DNA of 64,000 nt from an uncultured Coriobacteriaceae bacterium (GCA_902780305.1 CACZFB010000001.1:1-64000), one strand, 5' to 3'. Positions 44,027 to 52,162 are shown, numbered from the stretch's first letter. Made by a program: numbers and translations. Notes: a model not told the origin generated them from the letters alone.

Positions 44027-44731
44027 ATGAAGGGCAGCCGAGCGATAAAGATCGTAGTGGACGTCGCGATGGCGGTCGTGCTCGTGGCAATCATGACAAC
44101 AGCATTGGTGCAGGAGATGCCGCACGAGTATCTGGGCGTCGCGATGTTCGTGCTCATAATCGCCCACATAGTGCTCAACCGCACATGGCTGGCGGCGGCC
44201 ATCCGCGGGAAGCTCGGCGTGCCGCACGTGCCGCACCTCATCCTCATGCTGGCGCTTGTGGCGTGTTTCGTCGGCATGGTCGCGAGCAGCCTGGTTCTCT
44301 CGAAATACGCGTTCGGGTTCCTGCCCTCGCTGCCGGGGGCATCCTGGGCGCGCCGCATGCACATGCTGTTCTCGTACTGGATGTTCGTGCTCACGTTTGC
44401 GCACATTGGCCTCCACATCCGCGTGCCGCGACGCATGGAGACTTGGAAGCTCTGGACCCTGCGCGTGTTGGCCGCGGTCGGGACCTGCTACGGTGTATAT
44501 ACGTTCGTGCGGCTGGGGGTGTTCGGCTACCTGACGGGCCAGGTCCAGTTTGCGATGGCCGACTTCGAGACCCCGCTGGCGATCACGTTCCTACGCTACA
44601 CGGGCGTTGGCATGCTCGTGGCGGTGGTGTTTCATGGCGTACAGATTGCGATGACAAACGCTTTGAGGCGGCGTCGCGCACAGGGCAAGCAGATCAGGCA
44701 GGGCAACGGCCAGGGAGGCGATGCAGCATGA
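44027..44731 (+). CDS. DUF4405 membrane protein (cytochrome b-like)
   Basis: 234 aa, start ATG 44027 after GAAAGGAGG. Five to six transmembrane helices. His residues sit in pairs in helices (HEYLGVAMFVLIIAHIVLN and LFSYWMFVLTFAHIGLH), as in DUF4405/ferric-reductase-like b-type cytochromes. It probably carries electrons across the membrane to the exported flavodoxins in the same operon. It ends in TGA overlapping the merR ATG by four bases, which shows TGA acting as a normal stop inside this operon. Confidence 0.85.
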   Translation: MKGSRAIKIVVDVAMAVVLVAIMTTALVQEMPHEYLGVAMFVLIIAHIVLNRTWLAAAIRGKLGVPHVPHLILMLALVACFVGMVASSLVLSKYAFGFLPSLPGASWARRMHMLFSYWMFVLTFAHIGLHIRVPRRMETWKLWTLRVLAAVGTCYGVYTFVRLGVFGYLTGQVQFAMADFETPLAITFLRYTGVGMLVAVVFHGVQIAMTNALRRRRAQGKQIRQGNGQGGDAA

Positions 44732-45186
44732 GCGGGCTGTACACCATAGGAGATGCGGCGGCGAAGCTGGACATGCCGGCCTCCACGATTCGGTTCTACG
44801 AGAAGAACGGGCTCATCCCAAACCAGCAGCGATCGAGCGACGGTCGACGCCTGTTCGACGAGGACGACCTGGAGTGGATGCGCTTCGTGGAGCGGCTGAA
44901 GGTGTCGGGGATGCCCATCAAGGAGATCCGCGAGTACATTCAACTGTACATGGAGGGCGACTCGACCATCGAGGAACGGCGACGCATCGTCTACGAGCGG
45001 CGAGCGGCAATCGACAGGCAGCTCGAGGAGCTGCAGCTCGCACGCGACTTCATCGAATACAAGTGCTGGTTTTACGACGTGGCCAGCGAGTCGGGCACGT
45101 GCAGCACCCCAAGAGAGATGCCCTTCGATGAACTGCCCGAGGACATCAAGCGGATCAAGGCGAAGTGTCGCATCAACCGCTATTAG
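44728..45186 (+). CDS. MerR-family transcriptional regulator
   Basis: 152 aa. The winged helix-turn-helix spans about 4-75 (YTIGDAAAKLDMPASTIRFYEKNGLIP ... RRLFDEDDLEWMRFVERLK), then the dimerisation coiled coil (about 85-120). The C-terminal region has two Cys (EYKCWFYD, SGTCSTP) that could sense electrophiles or metals, plus a third (KAKCRINRY). It is last in the operon and probably controls the dyad promoter at 40727-40757. MerR regulators beside aldo/keto reductases and flavodoxins commonly respond to aldehydes or quinones; the inducer here is not known. Confidence 0.9.
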   Translation: MSGLYTIGDAAAKLDMPASTIRFYEKNGLIPNQQRSSDGRRLFDEDDLEWMRFVERLKVSGMPIKEIREYIQLYMEGDSTIEERRRIVYERRAAIDRQLEELQLARDFIEYKCWFYDVASESGTCSTPREMPFDELPEDIKRIKAKCRINRY

Positions 45187-45225
45187 GCTTCCTCGGACCT
45201 ATCCCCAAAAGAGAAGATCGTGTTT

Positions 45226-45256
45226 TTGAGAAAAAGGGCTTATCCTCTTTTCTCAG
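45226..45256. terminator. Hairpin between merR and the Rpn-like gene
   Basis: TTGAGAAAAAGGG pairs with CCTCTTTTCTCAG, with one bulge and a short loop. It is a diverged member of the GAGAAAAGGGG family, placed between convergent genes. Confidence 0.65.
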
Positions 45257-45257
45257 A

Positions 45258-46277
45258 TTAATGGTCACCGATAGCCACGAGCTCGCGGACGGCGGCCCTG
45301 TCCCCCTCGGGGACACGCAGCGCGTCGAGCGCCTCGGCCTCGGTGAGCGAGAGCGAGTCCTTGAGGTCGCGCACCGCGGCGGCCAGCGTGTCCAGACGGC
45401 CCTCCTTGCGGCCCTCCAGACGACCCTCCAGACGGCCCTCCAGACGGCCCTCCAGACGGCCCTGCTCCCGCACCCCCACGCTCAGGTTGCACATGTCCTC
45501 CACCGCCCCTTCCTGCTCTCGCGTCAGCGCTATTCCGAAATCGTCCCTAAGACGCGTCAACTTGTCGGAAACGCTCATGTCCCTAGCAAAGAGTGTACCC
45601 AAAAGTCCGAGCGTCCCCTGTGCCGACTTTGCATCTTTCCCCAGGCACACGACAATCACGTCGACAAGGTCGTACGACCCACGATTGAAGACGGCTCCGC
45701 CGACGAGGTTCTCCTGCCCGAGCGAAAACCTCGTCACCGTCTTCGCCTTGTTCTTGGGCACATCCATACATACCCAAATGGAAACCACCTTGCGCAGCCT
45801 CCCATACTCTGAGTGAGAGACCACGTCCGACCCCTGCATCGAGAGCATTCTCCCCGCATAGTAAATCCCCCGCTTCGTGAGCGGATAGCCGGGGTCAAAC
45901 TGGTTCTGCGCCTCTACGTCCACCTCCACAAGCACCACCTCGTTGGCACCAGCTCCCGGGTTGCGCGCTGCGAAGCGCACATCGAAGCTGTTGTCCCCCT
46001 CCCCGACGGTCGAGTCCTCAACGTTCAGCTGCCGGACACGCTCGTAGCTTGCATGCTCGTCGCGCTCCACGGGTTCCTCGCCAATACGAGGATCGCCTTC
46101 GAAGCATGTCCGCTCGATCTCTTCCGGGGCCATCGAATCGAACCCATCGACCCAGTCGTACAGGATGCGCGACAGCACCACCTTCTCGGACAGCAGTCGC
46201 TTGCATGCCGCATCGTATGCAGAGTCCAATGGCGCCACTGACCTCACGCCCTTCGCCAGGCTCGTTGCCACGTCCAT
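45258..46277 (-). CDS. Rpn-family PD-(D/E)XK nuclease (transposase_31-like)
   Basis: 339 aa from ATG 46277 (GGGAGGA upstream). The order DSAYDAACKRLLSEKVVLSRILYDWV, DNSFDVRFAA ... EVVLVEVDVEAQNQF (the D ... ExQ catalytic pattern), KRGIYYAGRMLSMQG and VSIWVCMDVP fits the Rpn/PD-(D/E)XK nuclease family often labelled transposase. These are DNA endonucleases that promote RecA-independent recombination or act in phage defence. The C-terminus carries four tandem RLEG-type tetrapeptides from 12-bp DNA repeats (45410-45457), a slippage-prone tract that sets tail length. No terminal repeats of a mobile element are seen. Confidence 0.85.
   Translation of the reverse strand: MDVATSLAKGVRSVAPLDSAYDAACKRLLSEKVVLSRILYDWVDGFDSMAPEEIERTCFEGDPRIGEEPVERDEHASYERVRQLNVEDSTVGEGDNSFDVRFAARNPGAGANEVVLVEVDVEAQNQFDPGYPLTKRGIYYAGRMLSMQGSDVVSHSEYGRLRKVVSIWVCMDVPKNKAKTVTRFSLGQENLVGGAVFNRGSYDLVDVIVVCLGKDAKSAQGTLGLLGTLFARDMSVSDKLTRLRDDFGIALTREQEGAVEDMCNLSVGVREQGRLEGRLEGRLEGRLEGRKEGRLDTLAAAVRDLKDSLSLTEAEALDALRVPEGDRAAVRELVAIGDH
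45410..45457. repeat. 12-bp tandem repeat in the Rpn-like gene
   Basis: Four consecutive units of GGCCCTCCAGAC (the second has GA for GG), with partial copies on both sides. On the minus strand they encode RLEG. In-frame gain or loss of units would change only tail length. Confidence 0.85.
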
Positions 46278-46429
46278 GTGTCCTCCCTTCCGTCAAATCC
46301 ATTATACGAACGTCTGTTCCTATTTGCAAGTTATGTTTTTACAAATGCACCTTAACGCATCAACGGGGTTCGGTGTCCGCCGTTCCGAAGAACGGGGGCG
46401 CCCGTTAGCTCTGCATGAGCGACGTGACT

Positions 46430-47156
46430 CTACTTGCCCTTTTGCGCAAACGCCTTGGCGACGTTCCGGTTGATGCCCTTAAAGCTCGCACCGGGGGCAG
46501 GGTTGCCCTTCTTTACCAGTACGATCTGGATGCCCTCGAGGCGACGGCTGTAGCCTGCCGAGCCGGAGCGCGCGCCGTTCTTGGCCCAGCCCATCCAGCT
46601 GAACTTCTGGCAGTGTACGCGGTAGTACACGTCGTAGCGGTTGGCCAGCTCTCCCGTAAGCCTGATCTCGATGGCCTCCAGCCGCTTGGACTTGCCGGAT
46701 GTGCCGCTCATGGCACCGTCACGAACGAACTTCTGCCAGCCGTAGGTCTTCACGTGCGTTCGATAGTTGACTGAGGGCACACTCTCGGGCGCGGGTGCCG
46801 GCGCGGGTGCGGACGGGTTGGAAACCGTCACCACGCATGTGGCGCTCTTGCCTGAGCCGTCCTTGGCCATGGCCATGATGGTGGTTCAGCCCGCCTTCCT
46901 TGCGGTAACCTTGCCGTTTGCGTCCACCGTAGCGATGGAGGTGTCGGAGCTTACCCAGGTAACCGCCTTGTTGGTAGCGTTGTTGGGCGCCACGGTCACG
47001 CGCGCCTGGCCGGTCTTGCCCACCTGCAGGCTCATGCTCGTGGGGTTCATCGTGATCTGCGTTACCAGCACGCCGGGGTTGGTGCCCGTGCCGGTGTTAG
47101 GCGCACCCGTTATCTTGAAGTTTACCGTCGCGCTGCCCGTATAGTTGCCCTTGCCG
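46430..47156 (-). pseudogene. Decayed surface-protein gene: MBG-like, Big2 and two ChW repeats
   Basis: The minus-strand frame holds KITGKGNYTGSATVNFKIT (MBG-like end), a Big2 domain (ITMNPTSMSLQVGKTG ... VATVDANGKVTARKAG), then TGA at about 46886-46888, and after it the rest of Big2 and two ChW repeats ending at TAG 46430. The tail is close to that of the intact protein at 2879-4717 (GKSRRLEA, YDVYYRVH). Upstream of 47156 the frame meets TAA, and a different frame (RFHYGGTIYNGK) takes over, so the 5' part is missing or shifted. No signal peptide can be found. Confidence 0.75.
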
Positions 47157-47386
47157 GTAATCTTTTGCCATTATATATGGTGCCGCCGTAATGAAACCGC
47201 CTCATATGGGTAAGATTTCCATACGTCTGACGGTTGGCCTCGTCAGTGCTGGGCAACGCCCTTTGCTGTTGCAGAAGGGAGATGTTGCCATGGAGGTTCT
47301 GCTCGCTGCGTTCCTGGGACGCACGTGCTAAAGAGAGGCCGAAGCACCTGAGGGGTTGAGACAAAGAATAGGGCCGGCATTTCCCA

Positions 47387-48757
47387 CTAATCTACCCTCA
47401 CGAACCCCTCATCGAGGCAATGCGCCGCATACAGGGGCATGTTGTGGAGCTCCACGATACCGTCGATCGTACCGAGCGAGAAGTCGTTCGCCGACAGCAC
47501 GACCGCATAGGGACTGCGCGCCCGCTCGGCAAACGTGAGGAGCGTGCGCGCGCGTACGTTGCGCGCCGACTTCACCTCCACAGGGATAGCCCTCATCTGA
47601 TCGTCTTGCAACAAAAAGTCGAGCTCGCCCCTGCCTCCCCACGACGATGGCGTCGTCCAGTAGTACGTCTGTAAGTTGTTCGCCGCAAACGCCTGTGCCA
47701 CGGAGTTCTCCGCCATTGCGCCACGAACGCCGGGCGCCACCGGTAGCGTGGCAGAGTCTACGGTCTCCAACCACTGCACTGGGTTTACGTGCAGTTTGTA
47801 GAACATCAACCCCGTATCGGCCAGGTAGACCTTGAAGAAGCTCCCGTCATCCTCCGAGTAGGGCACGAGCGGCGCTTCGGAGCACTGCGTGAGCTCATTG
47901 ACCAGAACGATGCCCGCACTGGCCATCCACTCAATGGGTTCGAGGAGCTTGCTTCGCCTGCCTCCCCGCTCGACCTCAGAATACTTGAACTTCTTGGTGG
48001 ATGTTCGCAACAGCTGCCCAGGGATGCTCCTCCACACCTTGCGCGCCGCAGTGCCACTTATACCGTTTTCGGGATCGGTCATGTCCGCCGTATACGTCAT
48101 GTCGATCTCTCGCTGCTGGACTCGTGCCTCGTCGATAGACCCCGTCTCGATGTAAGTTCTCACTACCAGGGGCATGCCCCCCAGCACCTGGAACAGGCGG
48201 AAGCGCTCGAGCGCCTCGCGGTGTGCCGGATACCACTCAATCGATTGCGCCCGCTCGCGTATGTCGTCCGCCATCGCGCCCTCCCCCATTGCCCAGAGGA
48301 ACTCCTCGAAGTCCATGGGGCGCATGGTCAGCTGCTCCACGCCGCTTGGGAAGGGAAGGCTTCTACGTTTGGTGTCCACGCCCAGTTGGCTGCACGTCGC
48401 CGCAACGCGCCATCCGGACCCCGAGAAGAACCGAAGCGAATTGAGGGCGCGCTCGCAGAGCTGGACCTCGTCGAGCATGATGAAAGCGTCATCACGCTCG
48501 AGATGCACGCGTTTGTATGCGCAGATGCGGGAAACGATGCCGTCAACATCGTTGGTTGGACCTTCAAAGAGCTGTGAGACGAGCTCGAGGTCGGTTTGGA
48601 AGTCAAGCTTGACGAAGGCACTGCCCGCAATCTCCTTGCCGACGCGCTCTACGGAGTGTGTTTTGCCCACGCGCCGGACCCCACGCACGAGCAGAGGCCT
48701 GTTTGCTGGACGTGCCGCCCATGCCCGAATTGAGTCTTCAATACGCCTATCCATCAT
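47387..48757 (-). CDS. AAA_14/DUF4143 ATP-binding protein
   Basis: 456 aa. ATG 48757 is chosen because GGAGG lies eight bases upstream; a TTG at 48772 overlaps that site. Walker A is GVRRVGKTHS (about 27-36) and Walker B IMLDEVQLC. The C-terminal half is DUF4143, with the PD-(D/E)XK-like core ELDFLLQDDQMRAIPVEVKSA. This pairing (AAA_14 plus DUF4143) is widespread in gut bacteria; its role is uncertain, though links with toxin-antitoxin or DNA-related functions have been suggested for relatives. It is followed by the decayed surface-protein region. Confidence 0.85.
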   Translation of the reverse strand: MMDRRIEDSIRAWAARPANRPLLVRGVRRVGKTHSVERVGKEIAGSAFVKLDFQTDLELVSQLFEGPTNDVDGIVSRICAYKRVHLERDDAFIMLDEVQLCERALNSLRFFSGSGWRVAATCSQLGVDTKRRSLPFPSGVEQLTMRPMDFEEFLWAMGEGAMADDIRERAQSIEWYPAHREALERFRLFQVLGGMPLVVRTYIETGSIDEARVQQREIDMTYTADMTDPENGISGTAARKVWRSIPGQLLRTSTKKFKYSEVERGGRRSKLLEPIEWMASAGIVLVNELTQCSEAPLVPYSEDDGSFFKVYLADTGLMFYKLHVNPVQWLETVDSATLPVAPGVRGAMAENSVAQAFAANNLQTYYWTTPSSWGGRGELDFLLQDDQMRAIPVEVKSARNVRARTLLTFAERARSPYAVVLSANDFSLGTIDGIVELHNMPLYAAHCLDEGFVRVD

Positions 48758-48835
48758 GAGAGCAGCCTCCAAAGAGTATTTTATGTATTCAGTTTACACG
48801 ATTTCTAAGAATTATTGTGTGTGCGATACACTGTT

Positions 48836-48866
48836 CCGAGAAAAGGGGCCAAACCCCTTTTCTCGG
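48836..48866. terminator. Hairpin of the GAGAAAAGGGG family
   Basis: Arms CCGAGAAAAGGGG (48836-48848) and complement (48854-48866), loop CCAAA. It lies upstream of the DUF4143 gene and downstream of hsp20 on the minus strand. Confidence 0.7.
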
Positions 48867-48891
48867 ATTGATGGCCGCTGTCAGCCAGTAA

Positions 48892-48941
48892 GGGGGTGGC
48901 CCCATTGATTGCCGCTTGCGGCAATCAATGGGGCCACCCCC
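48892..48941. terminator. 24-bp perfect hairpin after hsp20
   Basis: Arms 48892-48915 and 48918-48941 pair without mismatch around TT. The inner sequence TTGATTGCCGC-TT-GCGGCAATCAA recurs in the loop regions of the hairpins at 4875 and 63617. Confidence 0.8.
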
Positions 48942-48963
48942 CCTTCGATAGGTCACTGAGTCG

Positions 48964-49398
48964 CTAGTCGATGGCGATCTTGGTAACGTTGGCCTTCTCT
49001 ACCTGCTTGGGCACGTTGACCGTGAGCACGCCGTTCTCGAGCTTGGCCGAGAGGCCCTCGACGGCCGCATCCTTGAGATAGACGCCACGCGATGCGCTCC
49101 ACTCGCGGGTCTCCTTGTGCAGGAAGTTCTTGGACTTCTGCTCCTCGGTCTCCTTCTTGTCGACCGAGATGGACAGGCGACCCTCGTTGAGCTCGACATC
49201 AATCTCGTCGCGCTCGACACCGGCGAGCTGTGCGGTTACGACGTAGGCCTCGCCCGCGTCCTCGACGTCCATCTTGAAGGCGGCGTCACTCGATGCGGAG
49301 ACCAGCGGCGAGGTGAAGAAGTCATCGAAAAGGTCGTCGAACGGGAAGGAACGACGAATTGCGCGACCGTAGCGATCGTAGGGAACCATGCTTGCCAT
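48964..49398 (-). CDS. Small heat-shock protein Hsp20
   Basis: 144 aa from ATG 49398 (AAAGGAG upstream). The alpha-crystallin domain spans about 38-135: FKMDVEDAGEAYVVTAQLAGVERDEIDVELNEGRLSISVDKK ... GVYLKDAAVEGLSAKLENGVLTVNVPK, with the hallmark LENGVLTV motif. It is an ATP-independent chaperone that holds unfolding proteins for ClpB and DnaK. A candidate HspR operator lies about 130 bp upstream (49530-49554). Confidence 0.92.
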   Translation of the reverse strand: MASMVPYDRYGRAIRRSFPFDDLFDDFFTSPLVSASSDAAFKMDVEDAGEAYVVTAQLAGVERDEIDVELNEGRLSISVDKKETEEQKSKNFLHKETREWSASRGVYLKDAAVEGLSAKLENGVLTVNVPKQVEKANVTKIAID

Positions 49399-49529
49399 AA
49401 CTACCACTCCTTTGCGATTTGGACAACCCGGAATTGGGTGTCCGTCTTTGTTGTACGTCCTTCTTATTCCCCGTGCTGCTCGGTTTATTCACGGGAACCA
49501 AGATTTTCTCAGCTTCACATACTCATCAA

Positions 49530-49554
49530 ATCTAAGTGTCACATGTATAGATTT
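49530..49554. promoter_or_regulatory. Candidate HspR operator upstream of hsp20
   Basis: AATCTAAGT-N7-GTATAGATT. The left half is identical to the elements before clpB and dnaK, the spacer length is the same, and the right half keeps TAGATT. It sits between hsp20 (minus) and the membrane-protein gene at 49688 (plus). Confidence 0.75.
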
Positions 49555-49687
49555 ATCTATATCGACTAAAAATGGCACCGCCCTCGCATGTGCCTTTTTA
49601 ATTCTTAGCCACAATGTGCTGCATCATGCGCCAGCACGCACTATTATAGGGTTGTACTTTGGAGTCACATCATTCGGAGGCGCCCGC

Positions 49688-50083
49688 ATGGACGACAACG
49701 AAATCGAATATAGCGAGCAGGAATCACCCACGCGAACCCCCTACGTGCGCCGTACTCGTCCGCGTAAGACGCAGGAGGCCATCAATGACCTCGAGCAGGA
49801 CGAGACGTACTCGCAGGGCTTCACACACGACTCGAACATTACGGTACGGGGTCGCAATCCCCTCTCGGGCACGGCCTACAGCAGGTCGCGCGCTAACATT
49901 CCGCAGCTACAGCGCGATCTGCACTACGGGCAATACCTCTCGATCCCCAAGGGCAAGCGCCAAATCTTCTCGTCACGCGAACGCAGCGCCGCCATCCGCT
50001 CTCGCGCAATTATGGCCGCCATCGTTATTGTGCTGATTATCGTGGCCATCTTCGCCTTTGGACTCATCGTTAAGAACTCGTAG
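49688..50083 (+). CDS. Small C-terminal-anchored membrane protein, unknown function
   Basis: 131 aa, start ATG 49688 after CGGAGG. The first about 105 residues are polar and probably disordered (acidic start, then RRTRPRKTQEA, many Ser/Arg). One transmembrane helix lies at the C-terminus (AIMAAIVIVLIIVAIFAFGLIV, about 107-128). The topology is a cytoplasmic domain with a tail anchor. No family was recognised. Its upstream region is shared with the hsp20 operator, so heat control is possible but not shown. Confidence 0.75.
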   Translation: MDDNEIEYSEQESPTRTPYVRRTRPRKTQEAINDLEQDETYSQGFTHDSNITVRGRNPLSGTAYSRSRANIPQLQRDLHYGQYLSIPKGKRQIFSSRERSAAIRSRAIMAAIVIVLIIVAIFAFGLIVKNS

Positions 50084-50091
50084 CGAAAGAC

Positions 50092-50123
50092 GCCTATCAA
50101 AGGGGTAACCCCCTTGGATAGGC
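50092..50123. terminator. Hairpin, CTATC/GGGG-CCCC family
   Basis: GCCTATCAAAGGGG (50092-50105) pairs with CCCCTTGGATAGGC (50110-50123), one mismatch. It lies between convergent genes, nine bases after the plus-strand stop. Confidence 0.75.
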
Positions 50124-50146
50124 TACCAGCGACTTCCGTCAGAGCC

Positions 50147-50293
50147 CTACCTCCAGGGATCCTCCTCGAACAGGGGCTCCTTGGGCGGCAGCCTGTCGGA
50201 GTACGGGTCGTAGCCGTCGTCGTCCTCGTTTTGCGCGCGCACAAACGGCTTGTCGCGCTCCTCGACGTCCTTGTCCTTGCAGGTCTTTGTCAT
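50147..50293 (-). CDS. 48-aa acidic peptide downstream of the PASTA gene
   Basis: ATG 50293 follows TAGGAG and lies nine bases after the PASTA gene stop. The peptide starts MTKTCKDKDVEERDKPFV and ends LPPKEPLFEEDPWR, rich in Asp/Glu/Lys with a DDDGYDPYSD stretch. Good ribosome-binding site, tight spacing and codon use like its neighbours support a real small gene. The function is unknown; it may be an accessory of the PASTA protein. Confidence 0.6.
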   Translation of the reverse strand: MTKTCKDKDVEERDKPFVRAQNEDDDGYDPYSDRLPPKEPLFEEDPWR

Positions 50294-50302
50294 AACACGC
50301 TC

Positions 50303-52027
50303 CTATTTTGCGTACTCGTCCCAATACGCCACGAAGTCGCAGATCTTGTTGCCAAAGGTCGACAGGTCGATAACCGCGTAGGCCGACTTGGGGGCGCACG
50401 TGGCCACCACCTTGGTCCCCTTGGTACCGTTTGTGCCCGTGCTGGTCTCCTGCACGAGCACCGTCCACACGTAGGCGCCCGTCTCGCCATAGCAGCAGTA
50501 GAAGTTGTGCCCGGTGTTCTGGGTACCCTTGGGCAGGGTGATGTCGGTTTGCGTGCATGATCCCAGCATCCCCTCGAAGCCACAGCACTCCATGACCTCA
50601 TTTGCCGTGGTCTTGCCCACCGTGGGATTGCGCAGCTCGAACACGGACTTGGGCTCGTCGCTCGCACTCGCACTCGTGTCCGCGACCGTGCTCTTTTGGG
50701 TCTCCGAGTCCGTCTTTCCGCTCGTGCCCGACCCCGCGTCGGTACCCGTCTTCTTCTTGCCGGTGGACGCCTGGGCAAAGGTCGCCGAGAGGCGCACGCC
50801 CTCGATCCTCGCCTCGTCGTTTACCACATCATCGTTGGTCTTTGCGTTGGTCTCCACCTTGTGTGACCATGGGTCCGAGACAAACGACAGCAGTTCCCCG
50901 TCCTCGCCCTTGTAGCGGGCCGAAATGTGGTCGTCGTCCGAGACGGCTCCCAGCTCCTGCGTGAACCCGGCGTCCTTGAGGAAGTCGTTGATGTGCGAGC
51001 CCTTGGCATCGAAGTAGTCTGCCAGCCGCGGAACCTCCAAGAGCGGGTCGCCAATCTTTACCACGACGCCCTCTTCGCCCACGGCCTCGTCGGCGTCCGG
51101 CTCCGTGCTGAGCACTTGCAGACGCTGGTCGCGCTCGCAATCCTCGTATTCGTACGAAACCGAGAAGGCCTGCCGGTCCAGCACCTCGTGGGCCTCGGCC
51201 TCGGTCTTTCCCACCACGTTGGGAACCGTGGGACGCTGCGAGACCACGAGCACGATCTCGTCGGAGCTCATAAACACCGAGCCGGCCGCCGGGCGCACCT
51301 CCAGGACCACGTCCTTGTCCTCCAGTTTGTCCTGCCACTCGTAGCGCACGTTGGTGCCGCCCACCTCCGCAAGCCGCTCCACGGCCTCATCCTTAGAGAG
51401 GCCCTCCACCTCGGGAATCACACGGCTCTGGGCAACGGTAAGATAGATCTTGGAACCCTCGGGCATGCGATCGCCCGGTTCCGGCTCCATGGAGACCACG
51501 TGCCCCTCCGTCGTGTCGGCCAGGGTCGTGGTGCTCTCCACCACGAAACCCTTCTCCTGGAGCGTCTCCTCCGCCTTTGGCTGGGCGATGCCCACCACGT
51601 TGGGCAGGGTCTTGCCGCCCCACATTTCCAGCGAATACGTTACCCCCGCATACACGACGCCAATGGCGGCAAGCACGAACAGCAAGCCAACCACCACGCG
51701 CACGCGTCTTCTGGACTTCCGGCTTCGGCTGGTTCGTGCCTCGCGGGACTTCTCGTGCGCCCGACGCGCCTTGCGTGCGCGCCAGCCACGACCCTCGGGC
51801 TCCACCACGTCCACCAGCTCGTCCTCCCGAAGCTTGTGTACGCGCCACTTGGAGACCCCCACGCCCTTGGGAGTGGTGGAGCCGTCCCCCAGCACGGGAT
51901 CGTCGCTGAGCGCCTGCGGGACCAGCGGCTCGGGCTCCGGCTGGGGCTCGGGCTTGGCCATGTGCGCCGGCTTGCGCTCCGGTGCGCCCTGCCGCGACGG
52001 ATCGGGTATCTGATCGATGGGTCTCAC
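50303..52027 (-). CDS. PASTA-domain membrane protein with Cys-rich C-terminal domain
   Basis: 574 aa with GTG start at 52027 (GAGGGGG upstream). A basic cytoplasmic region (RARKARRAHEKSREA ... SRKSRRRVR) is followed by one transmembrane helix (VVVGLLFVLAAIGVVYAGV, about 120-140). Three to four PASTA repeats then follow (LPNVVGIAQPKAEETLQEKGF, IPEVEGLSKDEAVERLAEVG, VPNVVGKTEAEAHEVLDRQAF, VPRLADYF). A Ser/Thr linker leads to a final domain with paired Cys (MECCGFEGMLGSC, NFYCCYGE). PASTA repeats bind peptidoglycan fragments. Unlike PknB there is no kinase domain in this protein, so it may be a wall sensor or a partner of a kinase elsewhere. Confidence 0.83.
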   Translation of the reverse strand: MRPIDQIPDPSRQGAPERKPAHMAKPEPQPEPEPLVPQALSDDPVLGDGSTTPKGVGVSKWRVHKLREDELVDVVEPEGRGWRARKARRAHEKSREARTSRSRKSRRRVRVVVGLLFVLAAIGVVYAGVTYSLEMWGGKTLPNVVGIAQPKAEETLQEKGFVVESTTTLADTTEGHVVSMEPEPGDRMPEGSKIYLTVAQSRVIPEVEGLSKDEAVERLAEVGGTNVRYEWQDKLEDKDVVLEVRPAAGSVFMSSDEIVLVVSQRPTVPNVVGKTEAEAHEVLDRQAFSVSYEYEDCERDQRLQVLSTEPDADEAVGEEGVVVKIGDPLLEVPRLADYFDAKGSHINDFLKDAGFTQELGAVSDDDHISARYKGEDGELLSFVSDPWSHKVETNAKTNDDVVNDEARIEGVRLSATFAQASTGKKKTGTDAGSGTSGKTDSETQKSTVADTSASASDEPKSVFELRNPTVGKTTANEVMECCGFEGMLGSCTQTDITLPKGTQNTGHNFYCCYGETGAYVWTVLVQETSTGTNGTKGTKVVATCAPKSAYAVIDLSTFGNKICDFVAYWDEYAK

Positions 52028-52079
52028 GATAACCCCCTCGTACGTTTGGATGCCCCCGAGTGTACCATGGAACGGCAAG

Positions 52080-52114
52080 AACTGAGAAAAGGGGCCAAAC
52101 CCCTTTTCTCAGTT
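52080..52114. terminator. GAGAAAAGGGG-family hairpin, first of an inverted pair
   Basis: AACTGAGAAAAGGGG, loop CCAAA, CCCCTTTTCTCAGTT. It lies 3' of clpB on the minus strand and just before the PASTA gene start. Confidence 0.8.
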
Positions 52115-52125
52115 TGGGGGCAAAA

Positions 52126-52154
52126 TGAGAAAAGGGGTTTGGCCCCTTTTCTCA
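52126..52154. terminator. GAGAAAAGGGG-family hairpin, second of an inverted pair
   Basis: TGAGAAAAGGGG, loop TTTGG, CCCCTTTTCTCA: the exact reverse complement of the core at 52083-52111. It begins nine bases beyond the clpB stop. The two hairpins could instead pair with each other over 29 bp. Confidence 0.8.
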
Positions 52155-52162
52155 GTTCGCAG

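Noticed and set aside
45258-46277. Rpn-like gene as part of an insertion sequence
   Set aside because: No terminal inverted repeats or target duplication were found around it, and Rpn proteins are mostly not classical transposases despite the label.
46886-46888. In-frame TGA inside the Big2 domain as a third case of TGA read as Trp
   Set aside because: The gene is already missing its 5' part and changes frame upstream, so it is a remnant. The position in Big2 domains is not an invariant Trp. It gives no support for recoding.
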